A stretch of DNA of 64,000 bases. It comes from Dyadobacter sp. NIV53 (GTDB taxonomy: Bacteria; Bacteroidota; Bacteroidia; Cytophagales; Spirosomataceae). The stretch's first letter is position 1. Each line of letters starts with the position of its first letter. A program made the translations under genes and the position numbers. The stretch lies in assembly GCF_019711195.1 (NCBI RefSeq), contig NZ_CP081299.1, positions 930,001 through 994,000 on the forward strand. The letters are read 5' to 3'. The notes under the pieces were generated by a model. The model worked only from the letters and a program-made list of their open reading frames with translations. It did not search any database and was not told the DNA's origin. Shown in pieces: positions 31,201-38,508 of the stretch.

Positions 31201-31459
31201 GGACAGCAAGTTCGGTTGATTTCAGTCCGATAAAAGAAAAGATAAGTGTAGATCCAGGAGTCGTTTCCAAAGAATAATTTCCGGTAACGTCAGTTGTAGT
31301 GCCTCGGGATGTTCCCTTAATTAATATTGAAACCCCCGGTAAAGCCTCGTTGTCCGTCTGTGAAACAACACGGCCCGTAACAGTCAGATTTTGGGCAAAT
31401 GCAAAGTCGGCATGTACCGCAAAAAATACGAGAAATAAATAAATAAAACTTTTTTTCAT
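28262..31459 (-). CDS. SusC/RagA TonB-linked outer-membrane receptor
   Basis: The signal peptide is MKKSFIYLFLVFFAVHADFAFA. A carboxypeptidase-regulatory-like domain follows (LPGVSILIKGTSRGTTTDVTG), then the TonB plug (LQEVVVTALGITKEKKSLGY, LKGPNAAALYGSRASNGVIL) and a 22-strand-type barrel ending YGFNLNIGF. There is no STN domain, so unlike the receptor at 15354 it should not signal through FecR; control must come from elsewhere, and its promoter carries a dyad element shared with two other promoter regions. With its SusD partner it imports an unknown ligand across the outer membrane. Confidence 0.95.
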   Translation of the reverse strand: MKKSFIYLFLVFFAVHADFAFAQNLTVTGRVVSQTDNEALPGVSILIKGTSRGTTTDVTGNYSLETTPGSTLIFSFIGLKSTELAVPADGKLNVTLESDNTILQEVVVTALGITKEKKSLGYAVQELKTKDLAEAREGNLVNALSGKIAGVNITNSQGGMGSSRIVIRGETSIAGNNQPLFVVDGIPVDNSQLGAGANGSRDFANAISDINPADIESISVLKGPNAAALYGSRASNGVILIKTKSGKSGQKGLGVTLNLGYTVDKLLVLPKYQNVFGQGTGGAFSYKDGKGGGINDATDESWGPKMDGRLIPQFFSNGEAVPFVAHPDNVKNFFETGHTRSTGISVSGSNEKIDYRFSFNNSKQTGVIPNTDISKNSFGVNSTYRINDKLTLTTSANFMRTGSDNLPGTSGRGSSVMLQFLWFGRQVDTELLKDYNKGGFDYNWNHSYYSNPYLLQYENTVEQRRDRFFGNVNLNYKIASWLTATVRTGNDYYTDKRKFKVAYGTNGTPFGSYTEDGYAVNENNTDFNFNLNKSIGADFEVDWLVGGSVRSNFNEQNYQQAPKLAVSNLYTLNNSRDALISYNVLRKQKVYSAFSSAQIGFRNYAFLNLTARNDWSSTLPTGNNSYFYPSINASFVLTDAFDIKSNVLTFAKIRGGWAEVGKDTDPYQLINTYPFNQPFGSSPLLTVSDVLLNSNLKPEITRSTEIGVDLAFFRNRARLDFSYYNTDSYNQILKADVSPTTGYKQKLLNAGHINNHGIEAMLNVKPIETASGFKWDIGINFSKNVSKVISLDDEGFLNDYKLGANGATVYASKGKGYGAIFGSAFARDANGTIIIGANGLPTRDPNQKVLGHYTPKWLGGVTNSFSFKGFNLSVLIDTKQGGSLYSATNATGKYTGVLVETLQGRDAQHGGLTYYFPGNNTSAGAVQLSANGAAPGGEKVYDDGIIAKGNTADGKPNATIVSAERYYKGVYSNSAGINEASVFDASFIKLREVKLGYSVPQSLVSKYKLQNVTISVYGRNLAFLQRKATNIDPETAFNTGNTGQGLESLQLPTTSSYGFNLNIGF

Positions 31460-31703
31460 GTTAGGTGATAAGTTTAAATTAACATTTGAGTGGTTTAACC
31501 GGGCACAGAAAATCTTCCCTGGCTCATTGCTTTTGAATGAGGCGGTATGTAAAAAAGGCCAGTGAAGGATTAACAGCTACTTAGTCGTTCAACAACTTTC
31601 GCAGCCGGATTTAGCGAACTGCCTGCCGGTTAACATTCGGCGGTTGTGTTTCGTGAAGTTGTACATACAGCAAAATTTTAAAATATATTGACCTGAATAA
31701 ATA

Positions 31704-31726
31704 AATCTACTTATTTTATAGACTAT
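31704..31726 (-). promoter_or_regulatory. dyad element B downstream of the susC promoter
   Basis: On the plus strand its core is TACTTATTTTATAGA (31709-31723), flanked by TC upstream and CTAT downstream. It matches element A at 26251-26265 in 13 of 15 core bases and has the same order relative to a TACATTTG box. TCTA and TAGA form the dyad ends. It would lie just downstream of the transcription start, the usual place for a repressor site. Confidence 0.55.
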
Positions 31727-31731
31727 ATGTA

Positions 31732-31762
31732 CAAATGTAATTAATCCAAGACTAGTTCCAAA
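31732..31762 (-). promoter_or_regulatory. Bacteroidota-type promoter of the second susC
   Basis: Read on the minus strand: TTTG (31762-31759), a 19-nt spacer, then TACATTTG (31739-31732). This is a full match to the TTTG / TAnnTTTG consensus at canonical spacing. Transcription would start near 31726, giving a leader of about 265 nt before the ATG at 31459. Confidence 0.75.
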
Positions 31763-31946
31763 GCATTTTTAAAATATTTTAGGAAATCGTTCTAATCCGA
31801 ATTCGATTAATACAAATAACTATCCAAATTTTATTTGGTAAATTTCTAAAATGAAAAACTAAACTGTAAACATTTAAACCAAATAAGCCTGGATTGATTG
31901 GCTATTTCGAACAATCCAGAATGAATAAAATGAGATTTTTAAACGG

Positions 31947-32678
31947 TTAAAATGTGATGATCGGAAGTTTCAGGTCATGATATAAAAGAATTTTCCAATT
32001 TTTCTCATTAGCCTGTTCCTGCCATTGCTGACGTAATTCCATGGCTTTCCTGCCGTCAAAATCAGTTTTGTAGGCTATATGGTAATCCAGGTAATGCGCC
32101 TGCGGAAGATTGTCTCCACCATAAAAGACTATTTGACCTGCTTCGGATATCCAAAATGCCTGATGATATGGCGTATGGCCACCAACCACCTCAAAGTAAA
32201 TTTCTGGCGTGATATGCCCATGTAAGTCAGACATTAAGTAAAGATTCGGCAAGACAGATAATTGCAGAAGCAGATCGTGATTAAAAGAAGGATTTCCCAT
32301 TTGTCCAAGTGAATAATCCAGTTCCTGTTTATTTAGATAGATCGTTGCATTTTGAAAGTGCTGTACAAATGAATCGCCCTGGAAATAACCCAGCCCTTCA
32401 ATATGGTCTTTATGAAGATGAGATAACAAGATTTTCGTGATCTGATCCGGCTTTATATTATGTTGCTTCAAAAGGGATGTGATGAGGAAACCATCCTCGT
32501 TATGTACTCCCAGGCCACAATCCAACAGCAACAGATCATTTTCCAATTTGATCAAAAACGGGCGAACAGCCATTCGTAAAGATCCTGGATCCGGCAGGGG
32601 ATCCAATTCAGTTAAAAGGGTTAAATTCTTCTTTTTGTCTACACTATATATTCCTTCCTCTAAGGGAAAAACTTCCAT
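31947..32678 (-). CDS. MBL-fold metallo-hydrolase
   Basis: The metal-binding signature HLHKDH sits at residues 87-92. Further ligands are His in VVGGHTPYHQAF, Asp in FYGGDNLPQ and His in LLYHDLKLP near the C-terminus. The 243-residue length and the absence of a signal peptide indicate a cytoplasmic enzyme of the lactonase/glyoxalase-II-like branch. The substrate cannot be set from sequence. It is monocistronic; 430 bp without genes lie upstream. Confidence 0.9.
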   Translation of the reverse strand: MEVFPLEEGIYSVDKKKNLTLLTELDPLPDPGSLRMAVRPFLIKLENDLLLLDCGLGVHNEDGFLITSLLKQHNIKPDQITKILLSHLHKDHIEGLGYFQGDSFVQHFQNATIYLNKQELDYSLGQMGNPSFNHDLLLQLSVLPNLYLMSDLHGHITPEIYFEVVGGHTPYHQAFWISEAGQIVFYGGDNLPQAHYLDYHIAYKTDFDGRKAMELRQQWQEQANEKNWKILLYHDLKLPIITF

Positions 32679-33110
32679 GGCCAGTCTAAATTTTATCCAG
32701 TTAATAATCGCGCATTAATTTCTGCTCCATCAGAAATCCCAAAACAGGACTGCAAGATACGCCAGCCATTCAGAACCATTCAAAAAGTTTCGAATCTAAG
32801 TAGTAGACTTTGTTTGCAATTGTTCAAATTTGTTCAAATAAACCCGTTTTGGCTGTATTCAGGGAGAATAAATAACGTCAGGTAGTTTAACCAATTTCAC
32901 AGACTTCACTGGCCATGTTCAAAATATACCTGGATAAAAGTTATCCGGGCCGGGTACTGAAATCACGACTAATCAGAGCTCGGAAAGAGGCAGTTCGACA
33001 AATCAGGTGAAAGCGGCTCATAGCAACTGCCAAATCCTTTGAAAGCCATTATATAGTTTGTGAATGCAGGCAAATAACTTTAAATAATAACCATAATCAA
33101 ATACCAGGTC
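32679..33110. other. intergenic region between divergent genes
   Basis: It separates the MBL hydrolase and the exporter. A tandem pair of TGTTCAAAT-like words (about 32819-32838) and a TCTA-N5-TAGA dyad (about 32796-32808) are visible, but no convincing promoter, RNA or gene. Confidence 0.3.
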
Positions 33111-33986
33111 TTGAATTCGAAAGTAGCATTATTCAAATTGCCTCCTATCCCGGCTGTTCTTTTGTCTATCATAAGTGTTCAGGGCGGAGCAGCCATCGCA
33201 AAAGGTTTATTTCCACTTTTAGGCGCGGGCGGCACGGCCAGTGTACGTATTGGCTTTTCTGCGTTGATACTCGTTCTTGCTGTGCGACCAAAACTTGGAC
33301 AATTGAAAGCTGAACAATGGCGGGCAGTAGCTCCCTACGGAATTGTCCTTGGAATCATGAACCTGCTATTTTATTGCGCACTTGCCCGCGTGCCGATGGG
33401 GCTGGCCGTCACCCTCGAATTTATTGGCCCTCTGGTACTTGCCCTTGCAGGTTCGCGCCGTGCACTTGATATTCTTTGGGTTGTACTGGCCGGGGCCGGA
33501 ATTGCGCTGATTACTCCGTGGAGCGGAAAAGGGATTGATTTATTGGGTTTGTTTTTTGCTTTGGCTGCCGGCGGGTGCTGGGCAATCTATATTCTGCTAA
33601 GCCAGCGTGCCGGTGCGCAACTACCTGGACAATTGGCCGTGACGGTCGGGATGCTGTTTGCTGCTTTACCTGTCCTTCCGATTGGGCTTATCGAGGGAAA
33701 TTTATTTTCAATGACCCCGTTTATGCTGCTATTAGGGTTGCTGCTGGCGATTTTTTCAAGCGTACTTCCTTTTTCACTTGAAATGCAAGCTCTCCGAACG
33801 ATGCCATCACGCACATTCAGTATCCTGATGAGTCTGGAACCGGCAGTGGCGGCTTTGGCTGGTTGGTGGCTTTTAGGCGAGCAGCTAAAATCCGGACAGT
33901 GGCTTGCCGTAGTTTGTATCGTTGCAGCCAGTAGCGGTGCGGCATTAACTGCCAAACAAACTCTCCCACCTTTAGGCAGTGAATAA
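33111..33986 (+). CDS. EamA/RhtA-type inner-membrane amino-acid exporter
   Basis: About ten hydrophobic helices in two EamA repeats span the 291 residues (first half up to VVLAGAGIALITPW; second half LFFALAAGGCWAIYILLSQ to VVCIVAASSGAALTA). The signatures LEFIGPLVLAL and ILMSLEPAVAALAGWWLLGEQL are typical of the RhtA threonine/homoserine exporter group; related EamA proteins export cysteine and O-acetylserine. The start is a TTG at 33111 giving MNSKVALFKLPPIP. A VOC gene fragment follows directly. It is convergent with the serine acetyltransferase gene, so a link to cysteine metabolism is only suggestive. Confidence 0.88.
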   Translation: MNSKVALFKLPPIPAVLLSIISVQGGAAIAKGLFPLLGAGGTASVRIGFSALILVLAVRPKLGQLKAEQWRAVAPYGIVLGIMNLLFYCALARVPMGLAVTLEFIGPLVLALAGSRRALDILWVVLAGAGIALITPWSGKGIDLLGLFFALAAGGCWAIYILLSQRAGAQLPGQLAVTVGMLFAALPVLPIGLIEGNLFSMTPFMLLLGLLLAIFSSVLPFSLEMQALRTMPSRTFSILMSLEPAVAALAGWWLLGEQLKSGQWLAVVCIVAASSGAALTAKQTLPPLGSE

Positions 33987-33989
33987 AAA

Positions 33990-34208
33990 GAAGAAGTTGT
34001 GCGACCGTACCCAAATCACACGCGTCACGGCCTTGCACGCTGGGATGCATTTATACGAACCGATGATCCTGATACTTTGTTTGAGGAATACAGATCAAAT
34101 GGTGTCGTGTTTTTTCAAGCCATCAGGGACGATGACAACGGATTACGTGGCTTTGAAATCGAAGATGCAGATGGTAGCATTTTGTTTTTTGGACGGCCAA
34201 AAGCATAA
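33990..34208 (+). pseudogene. C-terminal remnant of a VOC/glyoxalase-family gene
   Basis: The ~70-residue frame VVRPYPNHTRHGLARWDAFIR ends GFEIEDADGSILFFGRP, the classic end of a bleomycin-resistance/glyoxalase-like VOC domain. The N-terminal half of the domain is absent: the frame is preceded immediately by the stop of the exporter gene. A deletion joining the two genes is the simplest explanation. A GTG at 33999 could start a short product, but half a VOC unit is unlikely to function. Confidence 0.7.
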
Positions 34209-34209
34209 G

Positions 34210-35037
34210 CTATTCATATAACTCGTCCGACTTTTGAATAATACGTAATTTGTGGGTATTGAAAACCTGGGAGTTGGGCTCAACACTTTTGGTAAGAAAA
34301 ACACTTCCACCAATTACACTATTTTTACCAATGATAGTATCACCACCCAATATGGTAGAACGGGCATAAATGATTACATTATCTTCAACAGTAGGATGCC
34401 TTTTCACTTCGGCAAGATCCTTGGCAACCTGTAATGCCCCGAGCGTAACTCCCTGGTAGATACTGACGTTTTTTCCGATCGTGGTTGTCGCGCCAATCAC
34501 GATCCCGGTGCCATGATCAATCATAAACGGAACCCCTATTTCTGCATTCGGATGAATGTCCACGCCTGTTTTTCCGTGTGCATATTCACTGAGTATTCTT
34601 GGCAAAACAGGAATTCCCAGGCGGTTCAAATGGTTGGCAATCCGGTAAACTGCAATGGCGTAAAATCCAGGATACGAAACAATTACTTCGTTAACACTAT
34701 GGGAAGCGGGATCGTACTCATTGATTTTATTCGCGTCAAATCTGAGATTTTGATAAATGCCTTCGAGTGAAGTATAAAAATGATCAACAACACCTTCTAT
34801 ATCAATCCCTGATGGTTCGAGGTAGCTAAGCAATATATTTTCAAGGTCAATCTGGTTCTTCTTTAAAATGCCCTCGTAGGATGTACTTTTAGGTAAATGA
34901 TTACTTGGAAATAAAAATTGTATCAGGCCGTCCAGCCATGCAATTGCGTCATTGGAGGAAGGTGTTGCTTCCCATTCTGCATTATGTGTTTTCTTTAAAA
35001 GACTGATTAATGACCGCGTGTTGAGATTTTTATTCAT
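34210..35037 (-). CDS. cysE: serine O-acetyltransferase
   Basis: It catalyses acetyl-CoA + L-serine to O-acetylserine, the first step of cysteine synthesis. The C-terminal left-handed beta-helix of hexapeptide repeats contains HPNAEIGVPFMIDHGTGIVIG (catalytic His in DHGTG), VSIYQGVTLGA and STILGGDTIIGKNSVIGG. An alpha-helical N-terminal part (about 150 residues) precedes it. The ATG at 35037 is preferred over the TTG at 35079, which lies inside a hairpin. It is the third gene after the encapsulin shell and cysteine desulfurase cargo, a recurrent family 2A encapsulin context, and would supply the cysteine precursor. A terminator-like hairpin separates it from the cargo gene. Confidence 0.93.
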   Translation of the reverse strand: MNKNLNTRSLISLLKKTHNAEWEATPSSNDAIAWLDGLIQFLFPSNHLPKSTSYEGILKKNQIDLENILLSYLEPSGIDIEGVVDHFYTSLEGIYQNLRFDANKINEYDPASHSVNEVIVSYPGFYAIAVYRIANHLNRLGIPVLPRILSEYAHGKTGVDIHPNAEIGVPFMIDHGTGIVIGATTTIGKNVSIYQGVTLGALQVAKDLAEVKRHPTVEDNVIIYARSTILGGDTIIGKNSVIGGSVFLTKSVEPNSQVFNTHKLRIIQKSDELYE

Positions 35038-35054
35038 TGCTAATATAAAAAAAT

Positions 35055-35084
35055 GGCTATTGGTGAGTAAACATTCCAATAGCC
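35055..35084 (-). terminator. intrinsic terminator / attenuator between cargo and cysE
   Basis: GGCTATTGG (35055-35063) pairs perfectly with CCAATAGCC (35076-35084). On the minus strand the stem is followed by A and a run of seven U (plus A-run 35047-35053). It sits 36 bp after the cargo stop and 18 bp before the cysE ATG, so cysE expression would depend on read-through or on its own promoter. Confidence 0.72.
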
Positions 35085-35119
35085 GTAAAAGTAATTTCTT
35101 ATTTCAAAACACTCAGGAT

Positions 35120-37198
35120 TTATTTTTTTGCATGGCGTAAACGATATAGTGTTTCTACAAGCAAATCAACATCGGAAGTGGTATTGTAAAAAGCCAGAGA
35201 CGGGCGAACTGTTGTTTCGACGCCAAACCGTCTCAGAATAGGCTGAGCACAATGGTGACCCGACCTGACTGCTATTCCTTCATTGTTTAACGCTGCTCCT
35301 ACTTCTTCTGTTTTATAACCTGCAAAAACAAATGATAAAACCGATGCTTTGTCGGGTGCGGTCCCGATCAAGCGTAGCCCCGGAATATCTTTCATCAATC
35401 CGGTAGCATATTCTAACAGATGGTGTTCATACTGGTGAATGACGTCGATCCCGATTTTATTGACATAATCAATAGCGGCACCAAGCCCAACTGCATCCGC
35501 AATATTTCCTGTTCCTGCTTCAAACCGGTTGGGTGCGTCATGAAATTTTGTATGCTCAAATGTTACATCCACGATCATGTTCCCGCCTCCCTGCCATGGC
35601 TGTGTTTCATTTAGCAGATCTTCTTTTCCGTATAAAACACCAATTCCCGTTGGCCCAAAAACCTTATGTCCCGAGAAAACGAACCAGTCGCAATCCAACG
35701 CCTGTACATCTGAACGAAGGTGAGAAACGGATTGGGCTCCATCAACCAGTACTTTCGCACCGGCAGCATGTGCCATTGCTACCATTTGTTTTGCCGGCGT
35801 TACAGTACCGAGCGCATTTGAAACCTGTGTAAAAGAAACAAGTTTTGTTTTCTGGTTCAGTAATCTGGCGTATTCATCCAACAGGATCTGGCCATTGTCG
35901 TCAACAGGAATTACACGGAGTTTCAATCCTTTTTTGGCAGCAAGCTGCTGCCACGGAACGATATTGGCATGATGTTCAAGGTTGCTTACAATGATCTCAT
36001 CACCGGCATTCAGATTTTGATCTCCCCATGTTTTGGCCACCAGATTGATCGCTTCGGTTGCGCCACGAACGAAAATAATTTCATTTACGGAACCTGCATT
36101 TAAGAAAACCCGGATCTTTTCGCGCGCACTTTCATAGGCATCCGTCGCGCGTGCGGCAAGTTCATGCGCAGCACGGTGAATATTGGAATTTTCGTGCTCG
36201 TAAAAATAAGTAATACGGTCAATCACCGATTTCGGTTTTTGTGTGGTAGCCGCATTGTCAAGCCAGATCATGGGCTTTCCATTCACTTTTTCCTGCAAAA
36301 TAGGAAAATCCCTTTTGACCAGGTTCACATCAAACGGAGCAGTGCCGGAGCCATTTTGAATATGCGAAAATGATTTCCCTGCAAGCTGCGAACTTTGGAT
36401 CTGATGGATAGAAAATGGATCATTGCCTTTAAAACCTGCTCCTTGTAAAAAATAGTATTGTGCACCTTCAATTCCCGGATTGGCAGGCAACTGAGGAACA
36501 TTTTTAAAAGTATTGATCGACGACCAGAGATTGTGGACATCAGGTTCAAAAGCAGTATCAGGTGAAAAAGGAAAAGCGTTTGCATAACTGGGCCCGTGCT
36601 GGATTACCGAAGGTGAAACACCGCTTCCGGCAACAGAATGAGGCACATGCCCCAAACCACTGGATGCAGAAGTAGTGGGAACACCAACATGCGGATCATG
36701 GAAACCCGATTGCGGATCGCTTAAATTCACAGCATTTCCCTGATGAGCCGCAGACGGAGAAATGCCGCTGCCAGCAACAGAGGGAGATTGGTGCTGCAAA
36801 CCCGGATAATCCGTATGAGCGGATACACTATCCGGGTTTGCCGTTTGCAACTGACTCAGGCTTAACTGGTTTACTGCTTGCCGGGAACCTGATGGAGAAA
36901 CGCCTGATCCGGATACCGGTGTGCTCCTGACAGGAAAATGCGGGTCCGGCAAACTTGTTTGCGGATTGCCTGCATTAAATCCATCGCTCCTGGTAAACAG
37001 AGACGGCAGTCTTTCATGTACCAGGTTCAGCGATTTTTCCAGTCTGGGATGGTCGGCAAGATCCGGTGAAAAATTGGCCTTCGGCATTTCATTGGGAAGC
37101 AATGAAAAAAGCTCGTTGGCCAGTTTTTCCAGTTCTGCTGCATCAGGCAAGCCTGAAATACCTTCGCCAGTGGGAAATGAATCAGTATTTATACTCAT
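35120..37198 (-). CDS. family 2A encapsulin cargo: SufS-like cysteine desulfurase with long N-terminal targeting extension
   Basis: Residues 290-692 form a complete group II (SufS-like) cysteine desulfurase: H410 (SNLEHH), D487 (LVDGAQ), PLP lysine K512 (FSGHK), catalytic C650 (RSGHHC). It converts cysteine to alanine plus sulfane sulfur. Residues 1-288 are Pro/Ser/Gly-rich and look disordered. Three copies of a GSGxSPS motif occur at about 97-103 (SGSGVSPS), 142-149 (AGSGISPS) and 190-197 (AGSGVSPS). In known family 2A systems such an extension directs the desulfurase into the shell, where elemental sulfur can be stored. The gene starts 17 bp inside the shell gene end (overlap 37182-37198), implying translational coupling. 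Confidence 0.95.
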   Translation of the reverse strand: MSINTDSFPTGEGISGLPDAAELEKLANELFSLLPNEMPKANFSPDLADHPRLEKSLNLVHERLPSLFTRSDGFNAGNPQTSLPDPHFPVRSTPVSGSGVSPSGSRQAVNQLSLSQLQTANPDSVSAHTDYPGLQHQSPSVAGSGISPSAAHQGNAVNLSDPQSGFHDPHVGVPTTSASSGLGHVPHSVAGSGVSPSVIQHGPSYANAFPFSPDTAFEPDVHNLWSSINTFKNVPQLPANPGIEGAQYYFLQGAGFKGNDPFSIHQIQSSQLAGKSFSHIQNGSGTAPFDVNLVKRDFPILQEKVNGKPMIWLDNAATTQKPKSVIDRITYFYEHENSNIHRAAHELAARATDAYESAREKIRVFLNAGSVNEIIFVRGATEAINLVAKTWGDQNLNAGDEIIVSNLEHHANIVPWQQLAAKKGLKLRVIPVDDNGQILLDEYARLLNQKTKLVSFTQVSNALGTVTPAKQMVAMAHAAGAKVLVDGAQSVSHLRSDVQALDCDWFVFSGHKVFGPTGIGVLYGKEDLLNETQPWQGGGNMIVDVTFEHTKFHDAPNRFEAGTGNIADAVGLGAAIDYVNKIGIDVIHQYEHHLLEYATGLMKDIPGLRLIGTAPDKASVLSFVFAGYKTEEVGAALNNEGIAVRSGHHCAQPILRRFGVETTVRPSLAFYNTTSDVDLLVETLYRLRHAKK

Positions 37199-38102
37199 GG
37201 TAGTTTCCTATTTCTACGTTTTCAAGAACCGCAATCGCATCATCAACCAACACTGCCAGTGAGCAATACAGAGAAACAAGATAAGATGCAATCGCTTTGT
37301 CGTTAATTCCCATAAAACGTACGGATAATCCCGGAGACTGCTCTCCTGGTAGTCCGGGCTGGTACAACCCTACAACTCCCTGACGGCTCTCACCGGTACG
37401 CAAAAGCAATATTTTTGTCTTTCCGTCTTCGATTGGCAGCTTGTCAGAAGGGAATAAAGGAATACCTCTCCATGTGATGAACTGTGAGCCAAAAAGGGAA
37501 ACTGTCGGAGGTGGTACACCTTTGCGTGTACACTCACGGCCAAATGCTGCAATGGCTTTCGGATGAAGCAGGAAGAACCCAGGCTCTTTCCATACTTTGG
37601 CAATCAGATCATCCAGGTCGTCCGGTGTTGGAGCACCGTTACGCGTTGAAATTCTTTGTGAAGGTACAATGCTGTGGATCAGGCCGTATTCCTCATTATT
37701 GATCAGCTCACTTTCCTGTCTTTCTTTAATGCTTTCAATAGTCAGGCGAAGCTGCTCGCTGATCTGGTTGTAGGGTTTACTATATAGGTCAGAAACACGG
37801 GTATGCACATCCAAAACCGTATTCACTGCATTAAGGTTATACTCGCGTGGATTTTCAACATAATCAATAAATGTATGTGGCAATTCCCTCTCATCGCGTC
37901 CGGAACAATCTACTTCGGCAACACTCCCCTCCTTAACCTTATTCAGACGGTAAACGCCGGATTCAACCGGGATCCAGTTTAATAAATGTGTCAACCAACG
38001 CGGAGTGATTGATACCATTTGAGGAACGGTACGGGTGGCGATGGCCAGCTGCCTGGCCGCTACATCACCTAGTGCTGTTTGCTTTTCGTTTGATTTTGGC
38101 AT
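37182..38102 (-). CDS. family 2A encapsulin shell protein (SrpI-like)
   Basis: The 306-residue protein begins ALGDVAARQLAIATRTVPQM followed by TPRWLTHLLNWIPVESGVYR, the N-arm typical of SrpI/major membrane protein I homologues. It has an HK97-like E-loop and P-domain region (PREYNLNAVNTVLDVHTRVSD, LTIESIKERQESELINNEEYGL) and an A-domain (VWKEPGFFLLHPKAIAAFGRE, PPTVSLFGSQFITWRGIPL, ENVEIGNYHEYKY at the end). There is no cNMP-binding insertion, so it is 2A rather than 2B. It self-assembles into an icosahedral compartment that encloses the desulfurase encoded next. It is the first gene of the operon; promoter candidates lie within the upstream 400 bp. Confidence 0.95.
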   Translation of the reverse strand: MPKSNEKQTALGDVAARQLAIATRTVPQMVSITPRWLTHLLNWIPVESGVYRLNKVKEGSVAEVDCSGRDERELPHTFIDYVENPREYNLNAVNTVLDVHTRVSDLYSKPYNQISEQLRLTIESIKERQESELINNEEYGLIHSIVPSQRISTRNGAPTPDDLDDLIAKVWKEPGFFLLHPKAIAAFGRECTRKGVPPPTVSLFGSQFITWRGIPLFPSDKLPIEDGKTKILLLRTGESRQGVVGLYQPGLPGEQSPGLSVRFMGINDKAIASYLVSLYCSLAVLVDDAIAVLENVEIGNYHEYKY

Positions 38103-38156
38103 TTTCTATTTAATTAATATTTAACCGATTTTAGCTTGTATTAACCCTGCTAAGAA

Positions 38157-38177
38157 ACCGGGTTTTCCTTTCCCGGT
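38157..38177 (-). promoter_or_regulatory. leader hairpin upstream of the encapsulin shell gene
   Basis: ACCGGG (38157-38162) pairs with CCCGGT (38172-38177) across a 9-nt loop, 55 bp before the ATG. On the minus strand it is followed by TTTCTT. It may be a 5'-end stabilising hairpin or a weak attenuator, depending on which promoter is used. Confidence 0.4.
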
Positions 38178-38178
38178 A

Positions 38179-38186
38179 CAAAATTA
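38179..38186 (-). promoter_or_regulatory. candidate proximal promoter box of the encapsulin operon
   Basis: On the minus strand the sequence is TAATTTTG, a full match to TAnnTTTG. No good TTTG box lies 19-20 nt upstream. Transcription would begin within the ACCGGG hairpin, leaving a ~70-nt leader. Confidence 0.4.
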
Positions 38187-38364
38187 CCCGAATCTGTTTC
38201 TGACTTATTTATAATTCATGAAGTTTACCACACAGCAAATTACACATAAACGCATTCAAATAGCTAAACCGAACATTATTAATCCACACTTGTAATTTTA
38301 AAAATTAAAACATTTAAAATTACTTTTTTTCGGTGATCTACCATATTTTATATCGCAAATCTCC

Positions 38365-38380
38365 CTATCAATTTCATAGA
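38365..38380 (-). promoter_or_regulatory. shared regulatory element D upstream of the encapsulin operon
   Basis: The plus-strand core TATCAATTTCATAGA (38366-38380) resembles the elements at 26251-26265 and 31709-31723 and lies 48 bp from element C. It has CTAT...ATAG dyad ends. It is the least conserved of the four copies. Confidence 0.4.
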
Positions 38381-38427
38381 TTTAATAGAACTGCTAATTG
38401 TTTATCGTACCACCAACATTATTTATA

Positions 38428-38445
38428 TACTAATTCCATAGACTT
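38428..38445 (-). promoter_or_regulatory. shared regulatory element C upstream of the encapsulin operon
   Basis: The plus-strand core TACTAATTCCATAGA then CT is alike in 14 of 17 positions to element B. On the minus strand an AACATTTG box (38468-38461) lies upstream of it, 15 nt away, repeating the order promoter box, element, gene seen at A and B. It could serve a distal encapsulin promoter, or an operator for the divergent zinc-ribbon gene. Confidence 0.45.
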
Positions 38446-38470
38446 TATATTTTTTTAAATCAAATGTTTG

Positions 38471-38478
38471 TAATTTTG
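38471..38478 (+). promoter_or_regulatory. candidate promoter box of the zinc-ribbon gene
   Basis: TAATTTTG matches TAnnTTTG and lies 30 bp before the ATG at 38509. The -33 region 19 nt upstream reads TTTA rather than TTTG. Confidence 0.45.
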
Positions 38479-38508
38479 GGACATGAGTAAAATTTAGAAC
38501 CCAGGCGT

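Noticed and set aside
38103..38220. Possible SAM or other sulfur riboswitch in the encapsulin leader
   Set aside because: Only one small ACCGGG hairpin is present; no conserved SAM-I/SAM-II core could be matched.
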